This document shows, one piece after another, positions 6,959-11,705 of a DNA stretch of 11,705 nt. Position 1 is the stretch's first letter; each line of letters begins with the position of its first letter. This stretch comes from CAYVBJ01 sp964415185 (GTDB lineage: Bacteria > Bacteroidota > Rhodothermia > Balneolales > Balneolaceae). Where the stretch lies: assembly GCA_964415185.1 (NCBI GenBank), contig CAYPZI010000090.1, positions 1 to 11,705 of the forward strand, written 5' to 3'. The position numbers were made by a program, and so were the translations under genes. The notes beneath the pieces were generated by a model. That model worked only from the letters and a program-made list of their open reading frames with translations, was not told the origin of the DNA and made no database searches.

Positions 6959-7066
6959 ATGTAAAAGAACTTATGCTATGAAATCGACCCTTAAGCGCCC
7001 CCTGCAGGGGGCCAGGGCTACGCCCTGTTCTTAACAGTCAAAAAAATGTAAACTATGTCATGCTAT
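6959..7066. repeat. IS right end: terminal repeat plus diverged internal copy
   Basis: The outer inverted copy is at 7047-7066. A second inverted copy at 6959-6978 matches the left internal copy at about 15 of 20 positions (reverse complement begins TAGCATAA and ends TTTACAT). Both ends therefore carry an outer and an inner site, though spacing differs (26 bp left, 88 bp right). Confidence 0.55.
6997..7027. repeat. Two adjacent GC-rich hairpins at the IS 3' end
   Basis: A perfect 16-bp palindrome GCCCCCTGCAGGGGGC (6997-7012) is followed directly by CAGGGC-TAC-GCCCTG (7013-7027). They lie between the transposase stop and the right terminal repeat. No T-run follows, so they are not a classical terminator. 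They are much more GC-rich than the surroundings. Confidence 0.6.
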
Positions 7067-7191
7067 ACAACAGATAGGTCTTAGAACCATTGAATTAAGA
7101 AATAAATTAATAGATGTTGAAAAAAAAAACAGACATGAATTTTTATTTGCCAGATTGGATTGACGGTAAAATTGAAGTTAAACAAAAATAA
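7067..7191 (+). pseudogene. 3' remnant of the first cassette gene
   Basis: After the IS, one frame reads QIGLRTIELRNKLIDVEKK up to an A10 run (7120-7129). If one A is removed it continues TDMNFYLPDWIDGKIEVKQK to a TAA at 7189-7191. That stop lies just before the R''-like box of the first attC-like site, exactly where cassette genes usually end. No family is recognised, and the 5' part is lost or on the far side of a rearrangement. Confidence is low because of the length. Confidence 0.3.
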
Positions 7192-7195
7192 CGGT

Positions 7196-7329
7196 TGCCA
7201 ACAGCACCTAAGAAAACATGGGGCGGGCGGTGGTTTCCGCAAGGTTCGTTCTCTGTGGCTAACCTTGTCACGGGCGGTCAGCAAAGAGCTCCGAAAAGCC
7301 CCACGTTTCTTAGCTGCAAAACGTTGGAG
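7196..7329. repeat. attC-like site 1
   Basis: R''-like TGCCAAC (7196-7202) and R'-like GTTGGAG (7323-7329) frame inner arms at 7208-7224 and 7298-7313. These pair over 16 bases with one extrahelical base and one mismatch. Bases 7199-7246 are repeated in attC-like site 4 (46 of 48 identical). Confidence 0.6.
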
Positions 7330-7454
7330 AAGAATTCGCTCCGCTCTTCTTCTCCAACGTGCCGGGCTAAGTTCAGGAGTTGCGGAGCAACTCATCCCAA
7401 CCCTCACTAAATTCAATAGGTGAAACCAACTGAACTTAGCCCGGCACGTTATAC
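7323..7454. repeat. Gene-less mini cassette with attC-like site 2
   Basis: GTTGGAGAAGAA (7323-7334) and its perfect reverse complement (7347-7358) form a 12-bp hairpin, the start and R''-side end of a cassette with no gene. The attached site has perfectly complementary 21-base arms (7356-7376 and 7430-7450) and ends GTTATAC (7448-7454). The loop holds a further hairpin GAGTTGC-GGA-GCAACTC (7377-7393). Unlike typical attC the long arms show no extrahelical base. Confidence 0.6.
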
Positions 7455-7509
7455 CTCATGTAAAACCCTACTTGTTAAAACGATTCCTTAATACGATATT
7501 AAAATTAAA

Positions 7510-7767
7510 ATGCCAATTATTTCAAGCTTTTATGGCATCACTATCCAAATGTTTTTTAAAGATCACAATCCACCTCATTTTCATGTTGAATATGGAGAGT
7601 ATCGAGCTGTGATTACTATTAAAGACGAAATTGTACACGGAAATATGCCTAACAGAGCACTAAAACTTGTCTTCGAGTGGATGGAGCTTCACAAAGAGGA
7701 ATTACTGGAAGATTGGGAATTAGCTCAACAAGGAGTACCTCTAAAACCAATTGAACCACTAAGGTAA
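7510..7767 (+). CDS. DUF4160 domain protein
   Basis: An 85-residue soluble protein matching the DUF4160 pattern throughout: PIISSFYGITIQMF start, PPHFHVEYGEYRAVI (21-35), then NMPNRALKLVFEW (45-57) and a final NW-like helix (LLEDWELAQQG). DUF4160 genes are regularly found directly before a DUF2442 gene, as here (5-base gap), and the pair is often regarded as toxin-antitoxin-like, though the biochemistry is not settled. It is the first gene of the cassette opening at 7449, about 60 bases after the attC-like site. No Shine-Dalgarno sequence is visible; the ATG fits the family's N-terminus. Confidence 0.88.
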   Translation: MPIISSFYGITIQMFFKDHNPPHFHVEYGEYRAVITIKDEIVHGNMPNRALKLVFEWMELHKEELLEDWELAQQGVPLKPIEPLR

Positions 7768-7772
7768 CGATT

Positions 7773-8021
7773 ATGGAAACTACATGGATTAAAAGAGCGG
7801 ATTATATAAGTGATTATAAAATCGAAATAGAATTTAATGATGGGAAGATAGGCTGTGTAGACCTTAAAAATCAGCTTCAGGAACCAATATTCCAACCCTT
7901 GAGAGAGATAGAGTACTTTAAAAATTTCAAGCTCAACTCCTGGACTTTAGAATGGGAAAATGGCGCTGATTTTGCTCCTGAATTTCTATACGATTTAGCG
8001 AAAGAAAAACACGAGGTATAA
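7773..8021 (+). CDS. DUF2442 domain protein
   Basis: An 82-residue partner of the upstream DUF4160 gene, 5 bases after its stop. The family features are visible: ISDYKIEIEFNDGKIGCVDL (12-31), FKNFKLNSWTLEWENGADFAPEFLYDLA (49-76) with the W-x-NGADF-PE-LYD core. It is a small beta-rich domain, suggested as the antitoxin-like or DNA-binding half of such pairs. The stop codon TAA (8019-8021) lies inside the R'' box GTATAAC (8016-8022) of the next attC-like site, so the gene fills its cassette exactly. Confidence 0.88.
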   Translation: METTWIKRADYISDYKIEIEFNDGKIGCVDLKNQLQEPIFQPLREIEYFKNFKLNSWTLEWENGADFAPEFLYDLAKEKHEV

Positions 8022-8145
8022 CATCGGCTATAAATATAGGCCGGATAATGGTTTCCAAGACTTTTTATCTGTAAACCGGTTTTGGTTGTGGACAAAAAGA
8101 ATATAGTTTGAACTGCCTATATTTCATAGCCGAGAACCGTTGTAG
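8016..8145. repeat. attC-like site 3
   Basis: R'' GTATAAC (8016-8022), short spacer, arm CGGCTATAAATATAGGC (8025-8041), variable middle, arm GCCTATATTTCATAGCCG (8115-8132), unpaired AGAACC, R' GTTGTAG (8139-8145). The arms pair over 17 bp with one extrahelical base (8125) and an unpaired central spacer near the boxes. Both are hallmark features of integron attC sites. This is the best-formed site in the array. Confidence 0.7.
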
Positions 8146-8197
8146 CCAATGCGGAAAACACATCGCCATAAAATTTGTAAATTTACATTGACAAGTC

Positions 8198-8500
8198 ATG
8201 AAAGTATTAAATCAACATATTGACCAGATTAAGAAGATCTGCAACATCAATCAGGTGAAATCTTTATTTGCATTTGGTTCTGTGACTACTGGAAACCTTA
8301 AACCTGACAGTGACATTGACTTGGTTGTTGAAATTGATGACAAAGATCCGATATCCTACACTGACCACTATTTTGACCTGAAGTATAAGCTGGAAAAACT
8401 ACTGAATAGACCTATTGATTTGCTGGAAGAAAAAGCAATTAAAAATCGTTTTCTAAGACAGGAAATTAACCGAACCAAGGTTTTAATTTATGGAAAATGA
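8198..8500 (+). CDS. mntA: MNT-type nucleotidyltransferase antitoxin (MntA-like)
   Basis: A 100-residue minimal nucleotidyltransferase. The catalytic signature GS-x10-DxD is intact: Gly27-Ser28 (FAFGSVTTG) and Asp39/Asp41 (DSDIDLVVEI), with a third acidic residue at Asp74 (RPIDLLEE). In MntA/HepT modules this enzyme transfers AMP from ATP to a tyrosine of the HEPN toxin and silences it. The downstream HEPN gene overlaps its end by 11 bases (8490-8500), the usual coupled arrangement. It opens the cassette starting at 8140. The start follows a ~50-base AT-rich leader with no clear Shine-Dalgarno sequence. Confidence 0.88.
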   Translation: MKVLNQHIDQIKKICNINQVKSLFAFGSVTTGNLKPDSDIDLVVEIDDKDPISYTDHYFDLKYKLEKLLNRPIDLLEEKAIKNRFLRQEINRTKVLIYGK

Positions 8501-8825
8501 GATTAAAACTTGGCTGTCTGACATTCAAGATGCCATAACTGAGATCAACGAGTTTCTTCCAGACAAAAAAGACTTCTTTCAATTTCAAAAAGATATTAAA
8601 ACCAAACGGGCAATTGAGCGCAATATTGAAATCATTGGTGAAGCGGTCAGCCGAATCTTAAAACAAAATCCGAAATTTAACTTCACCAATGCAAGAAAGA
8701 TTATAGACACCCGAAACAGAATAATTTATGGGTTCGACACAGTATCAGAAGACATTATATGGGCAATTGTCGTTCGTGACTTGCCTAATCTTGAAAAAGA
8801 AATAAGCGATTTAATAAGGAAATAA
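8490..8825 (+). CDS. hepT: HEPN/DUF86 protein (HepT-like toxin) with altered active motif
   Basis: A 111-residue all-helical DUF86 HEPN protein, partner of the upstream nucleotidyltransferase. Family landmarks: AIERNIEIIGEAVSRI (41-56), ARKIIDTRNRII (68-79), DTVSEDIIWAIVVRDLPNLEKEI (83-105). HepT RNases carry R-x4-His-x-Tyr, where Arg and His cleave RNA and the Tyr is the AMPylation target of MntA. Here the motif reads Arg75-NRII-Tyr80-Gly-Phe82: His is replaced by Tyr and the modifiable Tyr by Phe. Both codons (tat, ttc) are unambiguous in the sequence. The toxin may be inactive, or Tyr80 may have taken on a new role. The stop lies shortly before the R'' box of attC-like site 4. Confidence 0.88.
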   Translation: MENEIKTWLSDIQDAITEINEFLPDKKDFFQFQKDIKTKRAIERNIEIIGEAVSRILKQNPKFNFTNARKIIDTRNRIIYGFDTVSEDIIWAIVVRDLPNLEKEISDLIRK

Positions 8826-8835
8826 ATAACACTGG

Positions 8836-8969
8836 CTACAACAGCACCTAAGAAAACATGGGGCGGACAGTGGTTTCCGCAAGGTTGGTTTTTCATTGCT
8901 ATCTTTGTCGTAAACGGACAAGTAAGTGCCTTGAAAACCCGCACTACGCATAGCCGAGGACCGTTGTGT
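8836..8969. repeat. attC-like site 4
   Basis: R'' CTACAAC (8836-8842) and R' GTTGTGT (8963-8969) bound the site. Its 5' half (8839-8886) is nearly identical to site 1. Its 3' end (CATAGCCGAGGACCGTTGTG) instead resembles the 3' end of site 3. The two arms therefore pair poorly, suggesting a chimaeric or decayed site. Confidence 0.5.
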
Positions 8970-8991
8970 GCAATCACTATTAACGAAATCA

Positions 8992-9741
8992 ATGCCAAAA
9001 TCCCTTTATTTTACAACAACAGGAATCATTGTAAGGATACTTTTAACATATGCTTGGCTTATTGGTTTCGGAATCTGTTCAGAAGAATTGGATACAGTTC
9101 CTGCAATAATTTGCGGTTTTCTTCTGATTGGTTTGTTTTATTTTATACACATACGAAATAATTTACCAACTAAATGGAGTCATGACAGACTAAAATTCAT
9201 AATGACAAAGCATATTTATTTGCTCATAATTTTAGCTGTGCTATTAGTTTTTGGTGACTTTTTTTGGCTTTTTCATATCAAAACATCCCAAAGCACTTTT
9301 ACCGAAGACCCATTAGATGTATTGGTTTTGGCAGTAATTGCCTTTCCATTAGTCGAAGAATTTGGATTTAGATTATGGCTTCAGAGTTACTTGGAATCTA
9401 AAGCCCATAAGATAATCGCTGTTTTATCAGTATCTTCATTTTTTGCATTCATCCACGGAGCGGATATACCCATACCCCAATTACTGTCTGGTGTTTTTTA
9501 TGGAGTTGTGCTCATATCTACCAAGTCAGTTTGGTGGCCGATTATGATACATGTACTTCATAATGGACTTGTAATTTTTGCAGAAAATATACCTTACATC
9601 AAAACTCAAGCATTTATTTTGATGGACAGACAAGATAGCCTAAACCTTGTGGCAGCTATCCTTTTCTGGGTTTTAGCTAGCGTTGGCCTTTTGGTGTGGA
9701 CTAAATTGAATCAAGAGAAATTAAATATCGAAACCCCATGA
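8992..9741 (+). CDS. CPBP-family intramembrane glutamic protease
   Basis: A 249-residue multi-pass membrane protein. The catalytic motifs of the CPBP (Abi/Rce1-type) family are intact: EEFGFR (Glu122, Glu123, Arg127), FAFIH (Phe151, His155) and HVLHN (His187, Asn191). Hydrophobic segments lie at about 10-28, 36-53, 73-95, 108-121, 140-155, 162-176 and 217-236. Family members cleave CAAX-type or other membrane substrates and include bacteriocin-immunity proteins. The ATG at 8992 is preferred over a GTG at 8968, because 8968 lies inside the R' box of the attC-like site. The stop overlaps the next start as ATGA (9738-9741), implying coupled translation. The substrate is unknown. Confidence 0.88.
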   Translation: MPKSLYFTTTGIIVRILLTYAWLIGFGICSEELDTVPAIICGFLLIGLFYFIHIRNNLPTKWSHDRLKFIMTKHIYLLIILAVLLVFGDFFWLFHIKTSQSTFTEDPLDVLVLAVIAFPLVEEFGFRLWLQSYLESKAHKIIAVLSVSSFFAFIHGADIPIPQLLSGVFYGVVLISTKSVWWPIMIHVLHNGLVIFAENIPYIKTQAFILMDRQDSLNLVAAILFWVLASVGLLVWTKLNQEKLNIETP

Positions 9742-10349
9742 AAATTAAAGCAGATGAAGTCCTTCAAAATCACTTCCTACTCGATAAGCTTGAGCATGAA
9801 GAGTTAATTCCTTTCGTCAAAAAATATTTGAATCGGAAATCATCTATTTCATTCTTCTATTACAGCCTCAATATCCTATTACTACTTTTCGGAAGTATTG
9901 CCATATATGTCAATATCGCTTATTTAAGTGCCGACATAGGAGACATCATATTTTATTATTGCTTTGGATTTACCATTGCCTTTCTGCTCATCCCCATTCA
10001 TGAATATATTCACGTTTTAGCCTATAAATATGTAGGAGCTTCCGAAACTTCATTAGATTATAATTTGAAGAAATTCTACTTCATGGCTCTTGCTGATAAG
10101 TTTGTAGCCAACCGGAAAGAATTTACCATAATTGCTTTGGCACCATTTGTTGTCATCAGTTCAACTTTAATACTCTTGGCCTTCTTTTCAAGCAACTACT
10201 GGCAACTCACTATTTTGGGGTGTGCACTTCTGCAAAAATTTGCTATTTTCAAAAAAAACATTTTTACGGCAAAGACCTCCAAAATCGAAGTAGATAAAAA
10301 TCAATTTCTGGAGCTTTCCAGCTCTTCCACAATTCTTGTGGCATCATAA
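9738..10349 (+). pseudogene. DUF3267 putative zinc metalloprotease, C-terminus lost
   Basis: The first ~165 residues match DUF3267 membrane zincins: KLEHEELIPFVKKYL (17-31), hydrophobic segments at about 41-62, 70-87 and 131-150, the zinc motif HEYIH (His88, Glu89, His92), and KKFYFMALADKFVANRKEF (111-129). The family normally continues after the 'ILG-ALL' helix with a conserved HTxxCxGDF-like segment. Here residue 166 onward (QKFAIFKKN...) is unrelated and runs 49 bases antisense into the S46 gene. The break is at about 10233, so the 3' end of the gene and its attC site have been deleted. It overlaps the CPBP gene by 4 bases. Whether the truncated protein still works is unknown; the metal-binding motif remains. 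Confidence 0.75.
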
Positions 10350-11705
10350 ACGTGTCGCAGTGCTTCGAGCATACCACGCACATCAACAGAGACGGCACGT
10401 GCACTGCGGTCATCCAGAATAAAAGTGCTTGACCCCATACTCTCCACGTTACCATCAAAAGCCAGACCAACAACTTCCAAATTAATGTTTACAACAGGTG
10501 AACCCGAATTTCCGCCTATGATATCATTTGTAGAAACAAAATTAACAGGTGTGGAAAGGTCAAGTGTGGACGAAGAAGTGGCCCAGCGCTCGGGCAGATC
10601 CCATTCAGGTTCACCTGTGTGAGAGTAATGGCGGTCGTACATTCCGTAAAAGGTTGTGTAGGCTGATGCTATGGTTCCGTTATATTCATATCCGGCTGCC
10701 ACGCCATCCTGAATTCTGGGTGAAAATGTTGCATCCGGTGGGATGGTTGTTCCATAAACGGCAAACCATCCGCGGCCAAGCTGCGTCTGGAGTTCACTTT
10801 CTTCCTGCGACAATTCGCGGAAACGCTCGTTGTTCTCAAACAAGGGATCACCAAACGTTTTAAAGTAGGATCCAGCCGGGTCAGCAACCGCAGTCTCAGG
10901 ATCTCCAATGAGCTCCTCTGTTTGAGCGGCCGTGGCAAAGCCGGAATTCTCAATTAGCTGGTCTGCAACATCATCGTACGTCTCACCATTTGTGATCTCC
11001 ATTAGGTACGGGTGGTCTGCCCCTAAAGCGTCGGCAAGATAGTTCAAATGCGTGAGGATTAACTGTTTTTCAAGAAACGGGGATTTGTCCCGGATGCCTT
11101 TAATCTGGTTCATTAAGGCTGTTTTTCTCTCTTCATCATCCTCAATACGATCCATCATTGCGTAAAAGTAGCCTCTTTGCAGCAATGCTGCAGAGGCAAA
11201 GGAATTAGGTGTAAGCCCAAGTGTTAAATAATTGTAGGGGGCAAGGGCAGCTTTCTCTTCCTGGATCTCAGCAATTCGGTTAATAATCGGAATATAGGTG
11301 TCACGCAGTTCAGGAGATTCATTCAGGGCATCAATGAAATTCTGCTGGTTATCCACCCGGCGGCCCATCAGGTATTCGTCATTATGAGCAACAATCTGGC
11401 CGCCTAAAAGTTTTTGTGAGTTTTTTAAACCAAAAATTGTATTCCGGAGCTGCTGAGCTTGGGGTGTCGTGGAATCATATTCAAAGTACGCTTCAAGTCC
11501 TTCAATAAGCCGTGTAAACAGGCTGTGTCGAAATGGGAGATCATACGTGCCGGAATATGCAAGCTGAGCAACGGTATTAAGCCGGGTTGTCCGGCCGGGA
11601 TTTCCTATCATAAATACGCCATCACCCTCTTCAACGCCACTTTCGGCAAATGGAAAATAGAATTCGGGCTCGTAGGGTTCACCATCCACATACACCCGCA
11701 AAAAA
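10301..11705 (-). CDS. S46 dipeptidyl-peptidase, C-terminal two thirds (DPP7-like), 5' end outside window
   Basis: S46 exopeptidases remove dipeptides from oligopeptides in the periplasm and supply amino acids to asaccharolytic Bacteroidota-type organisms. About 467 codons are present of the usual ~700. The catalytic serine is Ser399 of the visible part (IIGGNSGSPV), and the following GLAFDGN and RAVSVDVRGML are typical of the family. The central helical domain, which caps the active site, covers about 60-310. His and Asp of the triad lie upstream, beyond the window. Eighteen residues after the serine is Gly417; in Porphyromonas enzymes Gly here marks DPP7 (hydrophobic P1) and Arg marks DPP11 (acidic P1), so DPP7-type specificity is inferred. 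The gene is chromosomal and ends next to the broken end of the cassette array. Confidence 0.92.
   Translation of the reverse strand, partial: FLRVYVDGEPYEPEFYFPFAESGVEEGDGVFMIGNPGRTTRLNTVAQLAYSGTYDLPFRHSLFTRLIEGLEAYFEYDSTTPQAQQLRNTIFGLKNSQKLLGGQIVAHNDEYLMGRRVDNQQNFIDALNESPELRDTYIPIINRIAEIQEEKAALAPYNYLTLGLTPNSFASAALLQRGYFYAMMDRIEDDEERKTALMNQIKGIRDKSPFLEKQLILTHLNYLADALGADHPYLMEITNGETYDDVADQLIENSGFATAAQTEELIGDPETAVADPAGSYFKTFGDPLFENNERFRELSQEESELQTQLGRGWFAVYGTTIPPDATFSPRIQDGVAAGYEYNGTIASAYTTFYGMYDRHYSHTGEPEWDLPERWATSSSTLDLSTPVNFVSTNDIIGGNSGSPVVNINLEVVGLAFDGNVESMGSSTFILDDRSARAVSVDVRGMLEALRHVYDATRIVEELESSRN

Larger units (their letters stand above)
5776..7066 (+). mobile_element. IS481-like insertion sequence, 1291 bp
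   Basis: The boundaries are set by a perfect 20-bp terminal inverted repeat, ATAGCATGACATAGTTTACA at 5776-5795 and its reverse complement at 7047-7066. The flanking 4-bp direct repeat ACAA (5772-5775 and 7067-7070) is read as the target duplication. The element carries one transposase gene with an rve-type DDE domain, which points to the IS481 group. Its ends lack the 5'-TG common in that family, so the assignment rests on the protein. It sits beside the left end of the cassette array. The transposase is disrupted, so the copy is probably immobile unless helped in trans or by slippage. Confidence 0.8.
7192..10233 (+). mobile_element. Integron-like gene cassette array without integrase (CALIN-like)
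   Basis: Small same-strand genes alternate with four 100-135-bp hairpin-forming sites. Each full cassette begins G|TT-(specific sequence) and ends with its reverse complement before the next site. The pairs are GTTGGAGAAGAA/TTCTTCTCCAAC, GTTATACCTC/GAGGTATAAC and GTTGTAGCCA/TGGCTACAAC. This is the logic of integron cassettes, where the R'' box of a cassette pairs with the R' half carried at its own start. Cassettes: truncated (to 7323), mini (7324-7448), DUF4160/DUF2442 (7449-8139), MNT/HEPN (8140-8963) and CPBP/DUF3267 (8964 to about 10233, cut). No integrase or attI is in the window. Genes are visibly AT-richer than the flanking chromosome. Confidence 0.65.

Noticed and set aside
5770..7072. 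Alternative IS ends with 5'-TG...CA-3' just outside the ACAA repeats
   Set aside because: TG at 5770 and CA at 7071 are symmetrical, but the bases between them and ATAGC do not form inverted repeats; they are direct ACAA copies, so a target duplication is simpler.
7160..7423. Open frames on both strands across attC-like sites 1 and 2
   Set aside because: The frames arise from the GC-rich inverted repeats, have no family resemblance, and run through both hairpin arms.
7199..8886. CRISPR-like repeat, because a 48-bp sequence occurs twice
   Set aside because: Only two copies 1.6 kb apart with genes between them; they are the 5' halves of two attC-like sites.
8968..8991. GTG at 8968 as the start of the CPBP gene
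   Set aside because: It lies inside the R' box of the attC-like site; the ATG at 8992 gives a normal N-terminus.
10301..10349. Antisense overlap of the DUF3267 frame with the S46 gene as a real coding overlap
   Set aside because: DUF3267 similarity ends about 70 bases earlier, so the overlapping tail is read-through after truncation.

Overview
The window looks like chromosomal DNA from a marine or halophilic member of the Bacteroidota/Balneolota group. The signs are a family S46 dipeptidyl-peptidase, a TonB-dependent-receptor fragment with a CarboxypepD_reg-like start, a TAnnTTTG -7 promoter box and mostly absent Shine-Dalgarno sequences. No rRNA, tRNA or CRISPR array was seen.

Left part (1-5607). 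After the last codons of a small membrane protein (1-101) comes a haem acquisition operon on the minus strand. It reads 5' to 3' as an eroded TonB-dependent receptor start (4829-4536), a strong intrinsic terminator (4610-4560), then hmuS (haem-handling factor), hmuT (periplasmic haem-binding protein), hmuU (permease) and hmuV (ATPase). Together these bind haem in the periplasm, move it across the inner membrane and handle or degrade it in the cytosol. The outer-membrane step appears lost locally. The operon's probable promoter carries a 17-bp inverted repeat directly beside its -7 box, a likely operator. Divergent from the operon is an intact ORF derived from an IS1595/ISXO2-type transposase. 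It keeps the DNA-binding N-terminus but has lost the catalytic residues, so it may be a domesticated DNA-binding protein.

Middle (5776-7066). An IS481-like insertion sequence has perfect 20-bp ends, extra internal copies of the end sequence and a 4-bp target duplication (ACAA). Its transposase is frameshifted at an A9 run and seems to lack most of its N-terminal helix-turn-helix.

Right part (about 7070-10233). This is the most interesting region: an array of small AT-rich gene cassettes separated by four 100-135-bp hairpin-forming sites that behave like integron attC sites. Each complete cassette starts with GTT plus a cassette-specific sequence and ends with the exact reverse complement of that start (10-12 bp), as expected of integron cassettes. 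No integrase is present, so it resembles a CALIN (cluster of attC sites lacking an integrase). Cargo, in order: a truncated first cassette, a gene-less mini cassette, a DUF4160/DUF2442 pair, an MntA/HepT-type nucleotidyltransferase/HEPN pair with altered key HEPN residues, and a pair of membrane proteases (CPBP glutamic-type and DUF3267 HExxH-type) overlapping by 4 bp. The last gene and its attC are cut off at about 10233, where chromosomal sequence resumes.

Right edge (10301-11705). The C-terminal two thirds of an S46 dipeptidyl-peptidase lies on the minus strand, DPP7-like by its specificity residue and open at the window end.
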